The notes beneath the pieces were generated by a model. That model was not told where the DNA came from. It saw nothing but the letters and a program-made list of their open reading frames with translations, and ran no database searches. Positions 1-8,357 of a stretch of DNA of 64,000 bases are shown piece after piece. The position numbers and the translations under genes are program-made. Source of the stretch: Moryella indoligenes (lineage in GTDB: Bacteria > Bacillota > Clostridia > Lachnospirales > Lachnospiraceae). The DNA is taken from NCBI RefSeq assembly GCF_030812885.1, contig NZ_JAUSTO010000009.1, forward strand, positions 29,810 through 93,809, in the 5' to 3' direction. Numbering within the stretch: the stretch's first letter is position 1; each line of letters starts with the position of its first letter.

Positions 1-15
1 ACGTCTTTTTTTCAT
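1..15 (-). CDS. 5' end of a gene leaving the left edge (MKKRR...)
   Basis: Only the first five codons (Met-Lys-Lys-Arg-Arg) are inside the window, so no function can be given. An ATG at 15 is preceded by a GAGGA ribosome binding site about 8 bases upstream and by a well-formed promoter at 66-94. The short basic start would suit a signal peptide or a ribosomal-type protein, but that is a guess. Confidence 0.4.
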
Positions 16-65
16 TGTACTGTCCTCACTGTATGCATCCCCGAAGGCATCGGGGTTCTGCCGCC

Positions 66-94
66 ATCATATCATATTTCGTCACTGCGCTCAA
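66..94 (-). promoter_or_regulatory. Sigma-A type promoter of the left-edge gene
   Basis: Read on the minus strand this is TTGAGC, 17 bases, TATGAT (-35 at 89-94, -10 at 66-71). A second overlapping TATGAT lies at 71-76. The predicted leader of about 40 bases contains a small hairpin, CCCCGA/TCGGGG at 39-55, just before the ribosome binding site. Confidence 0.55.
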
Positions 95-216
95 GAAACA
101 CTTCCTGTGTGATGGAGTAAACCTGTTGTCAGTTGGAAAAGAATAGAATTAACCTATGATACTTGACTCGACTTTTATTTTCATCATTTTACAGTTCTAC
201 TTATGAGCTGTCAAAA

Positions 217-726
217 TCAAATCAGCCTCAGATGCCCCCTTATTGAAGCCGCCTTCCTTGCGCTTGTTCCGGGAATACTTGCCTGTATCAGCTCAATGTA
301 ACTTTTCGCCTTATTATAATGCTCTTTCCTTATTTCCCTTAATGCTACTTCTCTGACAGGCACGCAGTCCGTTCCTGTAGCTTTGATAATGCGCTGCTTT
401 CTGCTGTATCGTACAAGGTCTATAAGTTTGCCTCTACCGTGGTTTCTCTCATAACATCTAAGCTTACTCATTCTGTCTGCACCAACCTGGCTCCATCCCA
501 TAGGTCTTGAACTCAACCGGTCTGATAAAACATGGCTCACATGGCTCTCTGCACTACATCCGTTCAGCATACTGTTTCGCATGGAAGCACGCAGAACACC
601 TGTGATAAAATCAACAGTTGACGCTACGGGGATCATCCACTTCATCATGCGCAGGAACATTGCCAGCAGAATGAGCAGCGCAGCAATGACCGCTGTGCGT
701 TTGGTATGCTGATTCAGTTTTGTCAT
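217..726 (-). pseudogene. ISLre2 (UPF0236) transposase C-terminal remnant fused to a membrane-segment N-terminus
   Basis: The 169-residue ORF is a chimera. From about residue 53 it matches the C-terminal part of ISLre2-family transposases: NGCSAE followed by HVSHVLSDRLSSRPMGWS, then GADRMSKLRCYERN and a basic tail. That family is normally well over 400 residues, so the catalytic core is missing. Residues 1-52 are unlike the transposase and contain two hydrophobic stretches (about 11-27 and 29-45), as if taken from a membrane protein. The ORF starts at an ATG with a very strong GGGGGGAGG ribosome binding site about 4-6 bases upstream, directly after the yebC terminator, and no promoter of its own is obvious. 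The transposase identity is recognised from family motifs; whether the chimera is expressed is unknown. It is probably the product of an insertion followed by deletion. Confidence 0.65.
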
Positions 727-748
727 TGCGCCTCCCCCCTTTTTGTAG

Positions 749-779
749 CAAAAAAGAGAGCAGATCTCTCTGCTCTCTC
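749..779 (-). terminator. Rho-independent terminator after yebC
   Basis: On the minus strand an 8-bp stem (GAGAGCAG with CTGCTCTC) is followed by a run of six T residues. It lies just past the yebC stop and ends a few bases before the ribosome binding site of the chimeric ORF at 726. Confidence 0.85.
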
Positions 780-797
780 ATTTCTGCCAAATTCAGC

Positions 798-1529
798 TTA
801 TGCCTCGTCCCAGCTGTGATACACCGCCTGGACATCATCGTCCTCATCCAGAAGATCCAGTATACGCTGCATCTTCTTCTGATCCTCCTCATCCTTTAAG
901 CTGACCCAGTTCTGCGGAATCATGCGGACATCCGCCTCCAGCATCGGGATGCCCTGCTTCTCAAAGGCCTCTCGCACCGCGGAAAAATCCTCCGGTGAGG
1001 TCAGAACCTCATAGCTGTCCTCCTCATCATTGAAATCCTCTGCGCCGGCATCCAGAGCAAACATCATAAGCTCATCGGGATCCTGATCGCACTCCTCCTT
1101 ATCAATAAGGATCTGACCTCTGCGGTCAAACATAAAGGATACGCAGCCCGGCGTGCCGACATTGCCGCTGCCCTTTGAAAAAGCCGCGCGTACATTTGCG
1201 GCCGTGCGGTTCTTATTGTCGGTCAGCGTCTCCACTATGATCGCGACGCCGGAGGGACCATAGCCCTCGTAGACGTTCTGCTCGTAATTCACGCTGTCCA
1301 TATCTCCGGCGGCCTTCTTGATGCCGCGCTCTATGGTATCGTTCGGAACGTTATTTGATTTTGCCTTTGCAATCACGTCGCGCAGTCTGGAGTTGTTCGC
1401 CGGATCCGGTCCGCCTTCCTTGACTGCAACTGCAATCTCACGGCCGATCACGGTAAAGATCTTGCCCTTTGCGGCGTCGTTCTTCTCCTTTTTATGCTTG
1501 ATGTTTGCAAATTTTGAATGTCCTGACAT
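798..1529 (-). CDS. yebC: YebC/PmpR family protein
   Basis: The product is 243 residues, full length for the family, and begins MSGHSKFANIKHKK, the hallmark YebC start. The central GYGPSGVAIIVETLTDNKNRT and the acidic C-terminal domain are also typical. Members have been described as DNA-binding regulators and, more recently, as translation factors that help ribosomes through difficult sequences such as polyproline; which role applies here cannot be read from sequence. The ATG has an AAGGAG site about 9 bases upstream. The gene has its own promoter at 1563-1591 and a terminator directly after it, so it appears monocistronic, separate from the CorC-like gene upstream. Confidence 0.95.
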   Translation of the reverse strand: MSGHSKFANIKHKKEKNDAAKGKIFTVIGREIAVAVKEGGPDPANNSRLRDVIAKAKSNNVPNDTIERGIKKAAGDMDSVNYEQNVYEGYGPSGVAIIVETLTDNKNRTAANVRAAFSKGSGNVGTPGCVSFMFDRRGQILIDKEECDQDPDELMMFALDAGAEDFNDEEDSYEVLTSPEDFSAVREAFEKQGIPMLEADVRMIPQNWVSLKDEEDQKKMQRILDLLDEDDDVQAVYHSWDEA

Positions 1530-1562
1530 GAATCCAGCTCCTTTGCTTTATGTATAGTGATA

Positions 1563-1591
1563 ATACTAACACCCCTGTTTTTTGCCGTCAA
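1563..1591 (-). promoter_or_regulatory. Promoter of yebC
   Basis: On the minus strand TTGACG (1586-1591), 17 bases, TAGTAT (1563-1568). It sits between the stop of the CorC-like gene and the yebC ribosome binding site, with a start point about 25-30 bases before the yebC ATG. Confidence 0.5.
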
Positions 1592-1594
1592 CCT

Positions 1595-2917
1595 CTACTC
1601 CCCGATCCAGATGACCTTCACACTGCGTATGATCTTGTTCTGCACCCGGAGTATCTGGAACTCAAAGCCGTGCGCCGAGAGGCTGAGCCGCTCCCCGTCT
1701 GTTGGGATGCGGTCCAGCTGCGCGATCAGAAAGCCATTCAGCGTGTCGAAATTCTCCGTCTCCGCCTCTGTGAAGGGAATCCCGGCCGTCTCCTCCGCAT
1801 CGGAGAGCAGGGTCATGCCGCCCATGATCCACGAGCCGTCCGGCAGTGCCTGAATGAGCTCCTCCTCGCTGTCGTACTCATCGACAATATTTCCGACAAT
1901 CTCCTCCAGTATGTCCTCCATCGTCACAATACCGGCGGTCTGTCCGTACTCGTCCACGACGATCACCATATGAATCTTCTGGGACTGCATCTCCCGGAAG
2001 AGCGTGTCGAGCGCCCGCGTCTCGGGAATGAAATGTGCCTCCCGGAGAAGTCCCGGTATCTCCGAGAGTTTGCGCTCCCCGTAGCGTCCCTCATGTGAGA
2101 CGATCATCGCATCCTTCATATTCAGAAGCCCCGTGATATCGTCAATGTCCTCACGGTACACGGGAAAGCGGGAATTCCGTCCCTCGTTCAGAATAAAATC
2201 CACCGCATCCGAGAGTCTCATCTCGCAGTCCAGCGCGCTCACATGCTTTCTGTGCGTCATGACATCTCCCGCAGTTTTGTCGTTCAGCTCGAAGATATTC
2301 GTGATCATCTCCGCCTCGTCCGACTCGACCACACCCTGCTCATGTCCCTCGTTGACCATGGACATGATATCCTCTTCGGTGACATTTTCCTCCGCACTGT
2401 CCGGATCAATGCCCGCCAGACGCAGAAACAGCGCTGAGATCCACTGAACCGGGAGTCGCAGCGGAGTGACCAGCCCCATCAGAAAATTCACGGGGGTGAT
2501 GCAGGCATAGGCCCACTTCTCCGGGCTGCGCCGTGCGAGCCGCTTTGGAAGCACGACGCCGAAGCTGATCAGCAGCACCGCCGCCACCATCATACTCAGT
2601 CCGGTTGCGAGCGGATCGGAGAGACACGTTCCGACGGCGCCCCCCATGGACTCCGCGAGCGCCCTGCAGAGCGGCTGCAGCACCACCGCCCCGCCCAAAA
2701 GTCCCAGCAGCACGGAGATGAGCTGCAGGGAATTGATAAACTTCCCGGGGCGGTTCATGATGCGGAGTATGCGCGCCGCCTTCTCATCTCCCCCCTCCAT
2801 CCTGCGGGCAAGCTCTGTGTCGCTCACATTCTGAATCGCGGAGCCAAAGCCAAAAATAACAGCATCCAGTACTATAAACAGAAGAAATATCACCGTCCCC
2901 GGCAACTGACTGTCCAT
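1595..2917 (-). CDS. CNNM/CBS/CorC-HlyC family membrane protein
   Basis: This 440-residue protein has the layout of the so-called hemolysin C or CorC family. An N-terminal CNNM membrane domain has hydrophobic segments near residues 5-25, 65-85 and 105-125. Two CBS domains follow (about 210-335, including MTHRKHVSALD and VDEYGQTAGIVTMEDILEEIVG), then a C-terminal CorC_HlyC domain (about 350-435). Studied relatives export or control Mg2+ or Co2+; a hemolytic role is not supported by the sequence. The ATG lies 8 bases after the alr stop, with an AAAGGGG site about 12 bases upstream. It is the last gene of the rex-acpS-nnrD-alr run. Confidence 0.9.
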   Translation of the reverse strand: MDSQLPGTVIFLLFIVLDAVIFGFGSAIQNVSDTELARRMEGGDEKAARILRIMNRPGKFINSLQLISVLLGLLGGAVVLQPLCRALAESMGGAVGTCLSDPLATGLSMMVAAVLLISFGVVLPKRLARRSPEKWAYACITPVNFLMGLVTPLRLPVQWISALFLRLAGIDPDSAEENVTEEDIMSMVNEGHEQGVVESDEAEMITNIFELNDKTAGDVMTHRKHVSALDCEMRLSDAVDFILNEGRNSRFPVYREDIDDITGLLNMKDAMIVSHEGRYGERKLSEIPGLLREAHFIPETRALDTLFREMQSQKIHMVIVVDEYGQTAGIVTMEDILEEIVGNIVDEYDSEEELIQALPDGSWIMGGMTLLSDAEETAGIPFTEAETENFDTLNGFLIAQLDRIPTDGERLSLSAHGFEFQILRVQNKIIRSVKVIWIGE

Positions 2918-2925
2918 AACAGCAA

Positions 2926-4134
2926 TTAAACCCCTTTCGCCCTTCGGCTCTGCTCAAAATCCTCATAGAGATCTGAGAACCAGTCCTTCGTTCCCGTAAT
3001 CTGACCGTCCTGGAGATAGACGCGCGGAACTCGCCGCCCGATGTCGCAGATCAGTTCATAGGGAAAGCGCTCTATCAGAGACGAGAGCTCCTCCACCTGT
3101 ATCTGCTCCTCTCCATCCCGCCCGATAAGCGTCACCCTGCTCCCGGGCTCCGCCTCCGGAATATCACTGACATCGACCATGAGCTGATCCATACAGACCC
3201 GCCCCAGAATTGCGGCACGCTTCCCGGCGATCAGCACATCCGCCCTCCCGCCGAGCATGCGCGGATAGCCGTCTCCGTAGCCGACGGAGACAGTCGCGAT
3301 GCGGAGCGGCCGCTCTGCCCGGAACGTCCCGCCGTAGCTCACCTCATCCCCGGGCTCTATCTCCTTCACATAGCTGACGCTGCTTCGCCATGAGAGCACC
3401 GGACAGAGCGGGAGCCTCGACCGGTTCACCTCCTTCGAGGGATAGATGCCATACATGGTGATGCCCGCGCGCACCATATCGAGCTCCGTTCCGAGCTGCT
3501 CCATGATCCCGGCGGAATTTGCAACATGGCAGAGCTGCGGGGTGATGCCCCGCCTCATGAGCTCTGTCCGGAATTCTCTGTAGCGCCGGAGCTGCTCTCT
3601 CGCCGGGCTCAGATCCGCCTCATCTGCGCGGTAAAAATGGGTGAAAAGTCCCTCGATCTGAACCCCGGGCAGGGCCGCGATGCGCTGTGCAAGCAAAAGC
3701 CCCTCCGCATCAGGACGCATTCCGATCCTGTGCATTCCGGTGTCCAGCGCGAGATGCAGCCTCGCCACAGCCCCAATGCGCTGCGCTGCTCTGCTCACCG
3801 CCTCCGCTTCTGCCATGGTGAAGACTGTGAGACGGATATCCTCTGCAATCAGGCGCTCATAGTCCGCACCGATCACAGAACTCAGCACCAGCACCGGCTT
3901 CTCTATGCCGTGGAGACGCAGATTCAGCGCCTCCTCTGCAGAGGCCACGCAGTAGAACGCCGCATATTTCTCCAGCGCAAGCGCCACTGGAACCGCGCCG
4001 TGACCATAGCCGTCCGTCTTCACAACCGCAGCCATACGGCAGCCCGCCGGCAACATGGCCCGCATTTTCTTTACATTCTGAACCAGAGCGTCCAGATCGA
4101 TCTCTGCCCAGGTCCTTCTGTATGGATTCTCCAT
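2926..4134 (-). CDS. alr: Alanine racemase
   Basis: A PLP enzyme of about 402 residues that interconverts L- and D-alanine for peptidoglycan. The PLP lysine is in AVVKTDGYGHGA (residue 39 from the chosen start); most alanine racemases have KANAYGHG here, so TDG is a small variation. The second-domain signature VSYGGTF...VSVGYGDGYPR and the GRVCMDQLMVDVS motif are present. The ATG at 4134 is chosen because the AGGAG at 4148-4152 is too close to the GTG at 4146 to serve it, although 13 bases is a long spacing for the ATG. It lies 16 bases downstream of nnrD. The acpS-nnrD-alr neighbourhood resembles the acpS-alr region of bacilli. Confidence 0.95.
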   Translation of the reverse strand: MENPYRRTWAEIDLDALVQNVKKMRAMLPAGCRMAAVVKTDGYGHGAVPVALALEKYAAFYCVASAEEALNLRLHGIEKPVLVLSSVIGADYERLIAEDIRLTVFTMAEAEAVSRAAQRIGAVARLHLALDTGMHRIGMRPDAEGLLLAQRIAALPGVQIEGLFTHFYRADEADLSPAREQLRRYREFRTELMRRGITPQLCHVANSAGIMEQLGTELDMVRAGITMYGIYPSKEVNRSRLPLCPVLSWRSSVSYVKEIEPGDEVSYGGTFRAERPLRIATVSVGYGDGYPRMLGGRADVLIAGKRAAILGRVCMDQLMVDVSDIPEAEPGSRVTLIGRDGEEQIQVEELSSLIERFPYELICDIGRRVPRVYLQDGQITGTKDWFSDLYEDFEQSRRAKGV

Positions 4135-4150
4135 ATCTCTGTGCACACTC

Positions 4151-5047
4151 CTATATGCTGATTCCCGGCACAGCGCGCATCACTTCCGGAACGGCGTCCG
4201 CAATCTCCCTCGCCAGTACGCCATGGGCAGAGCAGCGCTCCGCCGCCCTGCGCCCCGCAAGCCCGTGAAGGAAAGAGCCGAAAGCCGCGGCCTCCGATTC
4301 CTCCATGCCGAGACAATAGAGCCCCGCTATAATCCCTGTCAGCACATCTCCGCTTCCCGCCTTCGCAAGTGCAGGCGTGCCGGAGACTGTGCGATACAGT
4401 TTCCCGTCCACAGCTGCGATCACGGAATGCTCAGACTTCAGGCAGCAGCTCACGCCATAGGTATCGCGATATTCCGTCGCCGCCCGCAGGCTGTCGCAAA
4501 GAAGCTCCTCCTCAGGCTTTCCCGTGAGCCGCGACATCTCCCTGATATGCGGCGTCAGAATAAAATTCTCCGTGTAGAAGCCCGTGAGATACGGGTACTC
4601 CGCAATGGTATTCAGTCCATCGGCATCCACGATAAGCGGTACAAAGGCGGTCTGAAGCACATCCTCGACGAGAGACTTTACATAGCCTGCTCTGCCAAGC
4701 CCCGGTCCCAGCACGACGACACTGCTCCACTCCATGAGCTCCGTGAGTTGCTTCATCCAGCTGTCCCGCTTCTCCGTGATGTCCTCCGGGTGATAGCTGC
4801 TGATGATGGCCTCGGGAAGCTGAATCTGAAGTATGCTTCTGTTCGCCTCCGGCGTGAGGATTCGCACCAGCCCTGCCCCGGTTCGGTAGGCGGCAAGCGC
4901 GGAGAGATAGGCCGCGCCGCTCATGCCCACGGAGCCGGCGATGATCAGCACCTGTCCGTAGCTTCCCTTATTGGCTCCCTGTCTTCGCGGCGGAATCCGG
5001 GAGAGATCCTCTGTCTCATACTGCAGCACACCATCAAGCTCTGTCAC
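4151..5047 (-). CDS. nnrD: ADP/ATP-dependent (S)-NAD(P)H-hydrate dehydratase
   Basis: The 298-residue protein carries only the YjeF C-terminal (carbohydrate kinase-like) domain, with GQVLIIAGSVGMSGAAYLSALAAYRTGAGLV, VVLGPGLG, VDADGLN, LTPHIREMSRL and the catalytic KAGSGDVLTG. It repairs the damaged cofactors NADHX and NADPHX. In many bacteria an epimerase domain (NnrE) is fused in front; here it is absent. The start is the GTG at 5047 (VTELDGVL), with GAGG six bases upstream, which makes it overlap the end of acpS by 14 bases. The open frame continues further upstream but only as a shadow of acpS. Confidence 0.9.
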   Translation of the reverse strand: MTELDGVLQYETEDLSRIPPRRQGANKGSYGQVLIIAGSVGMSGAAYLSALAAYRTGAGLVRILTPEANRSILQIQLPEAIISSYHPEDITEKRDSWMKQLTELMEWSSVVVLGPGLGRAGYVKSLVEDVLQTAFVPLIVDADGLNTIAEYPYLTGFYTENFILTPHIREMSRLTGKPEEELLCDSLRAATEYRDTYGVSCCLKSEHSVIAAVDGKLYRTVSGTPALAKAGSGDVLTGIIAGLYCLGMEESEAAAFGSFLHGLAGRRAAERCSAHGVLAREIADAVPEVMRAVPGISI

Positions 5048-5423
5048 AGCGCACCTCGCCTTCCTCTCCCTCCAGCACTGCAAAGGCGACAGCCAGCTCC
5101 TTCGTATTGCTGATGGAGACCTCAATGCGGCTCCCCTTCTTTTCTGAGAAGCAGGCCGCTGCGGCTCCATAAAGCTGCACAACAGGCTTGCCTCTCTCAT
5201 CCCGCAGAACCTCAATTTCTGCGGGCTCCAGTCCTGAGAAGCCGGTTCCGAAACATTTTACCACTGCTTCCTTAACAGCAAAACAGCCGGCGAGAAAGGG
5301 AGCCCTCCCCTTCGACTGCCGGCGTTCTTCCTCAGTAAAGACGCGTCTCAAAAAACCCTCACTTCTAAGGGCCTGTTCCATTCGTTCGATTTCGGTAATA
5401 TCTGTCCCGACGCCGATGATCAT
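5034..5423 (-). CDS. acpS: Holo-[acyl-carrier-protein] synthase
   Basis: A 129-residue phosphopantetheinyl transferase that moves 4'-phosphopantetheine from CoA to acyl carrier protein. Both Mg2+/CoA motifs are visible: GVGTDITEIERM at the N-terminus (Asp8) and FAVKEAVVKCFGTG in the middle. Length is normal. Its ATG overlaps the rex stop (ATGA), and its 3' end overlaps nnrD, so the three are translationally coupled. Confidence 0.95.
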   Translation of the reverse strand: MIIGVGTDITEIERMEQALRSEGFLRRVFTEEERRQSKGRAPFLAGCFAVKEAVVKCFGTGFSGLEPAEIEVLRDERGKPVVQLYGAAAACFSEKKGSRIEVSISNTKELAVAFAVLEGEEGEVRCDRA

Positions 5424-6148
5424 GCTCCCGGAAGCTCCTTCCGCAGCCCGCCTGCCTTCTCAGATCTTCTCCTGTGATCCAGCTTCAGCTGTTCCGCGTG
5501 CTTCATCCTCTCCTCCTCCGCCTCGCGTGCCGCCAGCATGCGATAGGAGAGCTGCATCAGACTCTCGGAGAGGTGTACATTCTCCACCAGAACGTCCTCT
5601 CCCACATTAAGATCTGTGTGCGCAAAGTTCCATATCGCCTTGATTCCGCAGGCGCAGAGGCGGTTTGCGACCTCCAGCGCCCGATCCCGCGGGAGGGTGA
5701 GCGTCGCAATATCAACTTCATTCTCCGCGAGATACTCCTCCAGTCTGTCCAGACTATATACCTCGGCTCCCCGTATATTCCTGCCTATCACCTCGGGATC
5801 AATATCAAAGAGGGCCTTGACAAGAAAGCCCCTTCTGCTGAAGTTCTGATAATTTGCCAGTGCCTGTCCAATATGGCCGGCACCGATAATAATCACCTTA
5901 TTCTGACGATCTATCCCCAGAAGCTTCCCGATCTCACCGTGCAGATAACTCACATTGTAGCCGTAGCCCTGTTGACCGAAGCCGCCGAAATTGTTCAGAT
6001 CCTGACGAATCTGTGAGGCTGTCACATGCATGCGCTTTGCCAGATCGTTGGAAGAAATCCTGTCAACATTTTCCTCCTTCAGATCTGCAAGATACCTGTA
6101 ATATCGCGGAAGTCTGGATATAACTGCCTTCGAAATTTTTTCTTTCAC
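5420..6148 (-). CDS. rex: Redox-sensing transcriptional repressor Rex
   Basis: A 242-residue NADH/NAD+ sensing repressor. The N-terminal winged helix starts KAVISRLPRYYRYL and contains MHVTASQIRQDLNNFG; the Rossmann domain has GAGHIGQALANY. I prefer the GTG at 6148 (VKEKISKAV). It has AGGAG about 12 bases upstream and gives the usual Rex N-terminus, whereas the in-frame ATG at 6202 would lie only about 5 bases from the predicted transcription start and lacks a ribosome binding site. It is the first gene of an operon with acpS, nnrD, alr and the CorC-like gene, and it is probably autoregulated through the operator at 6236-6253. The C-terminal 35 residues are unusually charged. Confidence 0.95.
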   Translation of the reverse strand: MKEKISKAVISRLPRYYRYLADLKEENVDRISSNDLAKRMHVTASQIRQDLNNFGGFGQQGYGYNVSYLHGEIGKLLGIDRQNKVIIIGAGHIGQALANYQNFSRRGFLVKALFDIDPEVIGRNIRGAEVYSLDRLEEYLAENEVDIATLTLPRDRALEVANRLCACGIKAIWNFAHTDLNVGEDVLVENVHLSESLMQLSYRMLAAREAEEERMKHAEQLKLDHRRRSEKAGGLRKELPGA

Positions 6149-6213
6149 TCTGTCAATGCTCTCCTGCTCTGGCCCGGGCAAAATATACCTTCCCGATGGC
6201 ATAATACAGAATC

Positions 6214-6242
6214 AGTATAGTGATTTTTACAGTTCTTGTCAA
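6214..6242 (-). promoter_or_regulatory. rex promoter
   Basis: On the minus strand TTGACA (6237-6242), exactly 17 bases, TATACT (6214-6219): a full-consensus -35 and a five-of-six -10. The start point should be near 6207. Confidence 0.85.
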
Positions 6243-6253
6243 TCATTTCACAT
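6236..6253. promoter_or_regulatory. Rex operator over divergent promoters
   Basis: TTGTCAATCATTTCACAT matches the Rex box TTGTGAANNNNTTCACAA at 12 of the 14 specified positions, with the usual four-base spacer. It covers the -35 boxes of both rex (minus) and the ABC-F gene (plus). This fits Rex repressing its own operon and possibly the ABC-F gene when NADH is low. Confidence 0.75.
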
Positions 6254-6280
6254 TCGGGTATACTGGTTTCAGTACTGAAA
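6236..6280 (+). promoter_or_regulatory. ABC-F gene promoter with palindrome at the start point
   Basis: On the plus strand TTGTCA (6236-6241), 17 bases, TATACT (6259-6264). The perfect 14-base palindrome TTTCAGTACTGAAA (6267-6280) lies across the predicted start point. It could be a second operator or the first hairpin of the mRNA. Confidence 0.7.
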
Positions 6281-6336
6281 TCCGGCATTTTCAACAGCAG
6301 GGAACAGCGTTCGGAGCCGGATTCAAAGGAGCGGAA

Positions 6337-8292
6337 ATGATTTTAAATGTAGCACACATATCCAAGGCCTTCGCAGGTGAGCGTATCATAGAGGATGCCT
6401 CCTTTTTTCTGAATGAGCGCGACAGAGCAGCCATCGTGGGGCTGAATGGCGCGGGTAAGACGACACTTTTAAACCTCATCACCGGAGAGCTGACGGCTGA
6501 CGAGGGAAATATCTCCCTGAGACGGGACTGCCGCATGGGTTATCTGAAGCAGAACAACACCATCGATTCCGAGCTCAGCGTGCGCGAGGAGCTGACACAG
6601 GTCATTCAGCCCATACGCGATATGGAGGCACGCATGGCTTTTCTGCGGGAGCAGATGAAAAACACCTCCGGCACGGAGCTGGAGACACTGTACAGAGAAT
6701 ATACCGCGCTGGAGCACAGCTATGAGCTCGCGGACGGCTACTCCGCGGAGAGCCGCGTAAACGGCATATTGAACGGTCTCGGCTTCTCGGAGGAGGATGC
6801 GGAGCGGCCCATGCACACACTCTCCGGCGGGCAGAAGACACGCGTCTTTCTGGGAAAGCTCCTTCTGGAGGCGCCGGAGCTCATCCTTCTTGACGAGCCG
6901 ACCAACCATCTGGATCTCTCTAGCATCGAGTGGCTTGAGACCTATCTCATGAACTATCCCGGCACCGTGCTGATCGTCTCGCACGACCGCTTTTTTCTAG
7001 ATCGCATTGTGACGAAGGTCATCGATATTGATGCGGGACATGTATCCAGCTACAGTGGAAATTACACAGCCTATGCGGAGAAAAAGGCTGCTGTGCGCGA
7101 GGCGGCACGAAAGGCCTACCTCAATCAGCAGCAGGAGCTGAAGCATCAGGAGGAGGTCATCTTAAAACTTCGCTCCTTCAACCGCGAGAAGTCCATAAAG
7201 CGGGCCGAAAGCCGGGAGAAACTCCTTGGAAAGGTAGAACGTCTGAAGCGTCCTGATGAGGAAAAGGCCGACATGGAGCTTCGTTTTTCCATGGAGGAGG
7301 CCAGCGGCAACGATGTGCTTCAGGTGGAGCATATCGCAAAGGCCTTTGGAGCGGAACCGCTCTTTACAGACCTCTCTTTCTCCCTGAAGCGTGGGGAGCA
7401 TGTGGCAATTCTCGGAGACAACGGCAGCGGAAAGACGACGATACTGAAAATCATCAACGGGCTGCTCTCGCCGGATGAAGGCTCTGTGACGCTCGGCGCA
7501 CGCGTCATGGTCGCCTATTACGATCAGGAGCACCAGGTACTGCACCCCGAGAAGACGCTTTTTGAGGAGCTTCAGGACAGCTGGCCGGATATGAATAACA
7601 CAGAGGTCCGGAATATGCTCGCTGCCTTTCTCTTCACTGGAGACGAGGTCTTCAAGCGGGTCTCGGAGCTCTCCGGCGGCGAGCGCGGCAGAGTATCCCT
7701 CGCAAAGCTTATGCTGTCCCGCGCCAATTTCCTGATTCTCGACGAGCCGACGAATCATCTTGATATGGTGAGCAAGGAGGTGCTGGAAACTGCGCTCCGC
7801 GCCTTTCCGGGCACGGTGCTCTATGTCTCACATGACCGCTACTTTATCAACCGCACCGCGACCAGAATTCTGAATCTGACTGGCGGACAGCTCTTAAATT
7901 ACATCGGGAATTACGACTACTATCTGGAAAAGAAAGCAGATGTGGAGCGCGCCGCGGCGCTGAGCGGTCCCGCAGGTTCCGGTGTATCTGTCTCCGCAGC
8001 TTATGCCGCGCGCAGCAGTGAAGCCGGCAGCACAGACAGCGCCCGCGCTGACTGGGAGCACGCGAAAGCGCAGAAGGCGCTCGAAAAGAAGAGAAAAAAT
8101 GCTCTGGCGCAGTGCGAGCAGCGCATCCACACGCTGGAGGAGACACTGCGGACGATCGAGGCAGAATTTCTTCTCCCCGAAAACCAGCGCGATGCTGCCG
8201 CGCTGCTTGAGATTCAGCGGCGAAAGGAAGCAAACGAGGCTGAGCTTGAGCAGCTCTATGCAGAGTGGGAGGAGCTGGCGGAGGACGCATAA
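6337..8292 (+). CDS. ABC-F family ATPase (YdiF/Uup-like translation factor)
   Basis: A 651-residue soluble protein with two ABC domains and no membrane segments. ABC1 has GLNGAGKTT, LSGGQKTRV and LILLDEPTNHLD; ABC2 has GDNGSGKTT, LSGGERGRV and LILDEPTNHLD. A charged interdomain linker (about 245-320) and a C-terminal helical arm (about 575-651, a likely coiled coil after an Ala/Ser-rich spacer) are typical of ribosome-acting ABC-F proteins. The ATG at 6337 has AAAGGAG five bases upstream; the frame is open from 6220 but upstream codons overlap the promoter. In Bacillus subtilis the ABC-F gene ydiF is also close to rex (ydiH), so the pairing is conserved. A resistance role cannot be excluded, but the housekeeping YdiF type is more likely. 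Confidence 0.9.
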   Translation: MILNVAHISKAFAGERIIEDASFFLNERDRAAIVGLNGAGKTTLLNLITGELTADEGNISLRRDCRMGYLKQNNTIDSELSVREELTQVIQPIRDMEARMAFLREQMKNTSGTELETLYREYTALEHSYELADGYSAESRVNGILNGLGFSEEDAERPMHTLSGGQKTRVFLGKLLLEAPELILLDEPTNHLDLSSIEWLETYLMNYPGTVLIVSHDRFFLDRIVTKVIDIDAGHVSSYSGNYTAYAEKKAAVREAARKAYLNQQQELKHQEEVILKLRSFNREKSIKRAESREKLLGKVERLKRPDEEKADMELRFSMEEASGNDVLQVEHIAKAFGAEPLFTDLSFSLKRGEHVAILGDNGSGKTTILKIINGLLSPDEGSVTLGARVMVAYYDQEHQVLHPEKTLFEELQDSWPDMNNTEVRNMLAAFLFTGDEVFKRVSELSGGERGRVSLAKLMLSRANFLILDEPTNHLDMVSKEVLETALRAFPGTVLYVSHDRYFINRTATRILNLTGGQLLNYIGNYDYYLEKKADVERAAALSGPAGSGVSVSAAYAARSSEAGSTDSARADWEHAKAQKALEKKRKNALAQCEQRIHTLEETLRTIEAEFLLPENQRDAAALLEIQRRKEANEAELEQLYAEWEELAEDA

Positions 8293-8320
8293 AGCGCCGC
8301 AGACACACGGCGCTTCTCTC
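8292..8320 (+). terminator. Hairpin terminator after the ABC-F gene
   Basis: An eight-base-pair stem, AAGCGCCG (8292-8299) with CGGCGCTT (8308-8315), starts in the stop codon and is followed by a pyrimidine-rich CTCTC rather than a clean T run. Confidence 0.6.
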
Positions 8321-8357
8321 ATCATATAGTCATATAGAAAACTCCCCCGATCTGACA

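Noticed and set aside
1..216. Complete ISLre2 element
   Set aside because: Only the transposase tail is present and no clear pair of terminal inverted repeats could be identified; the region holds a promoter and hairpin of the left-edge gene instead.
4151..5215. N-terminally extended NnrD of 354 residues
   Set aside because: The extra 56 residues lie inside acpS, are Arg/Ser-rich and unlike NnrE; the GTG at 5047 has a good ribosome binding site.
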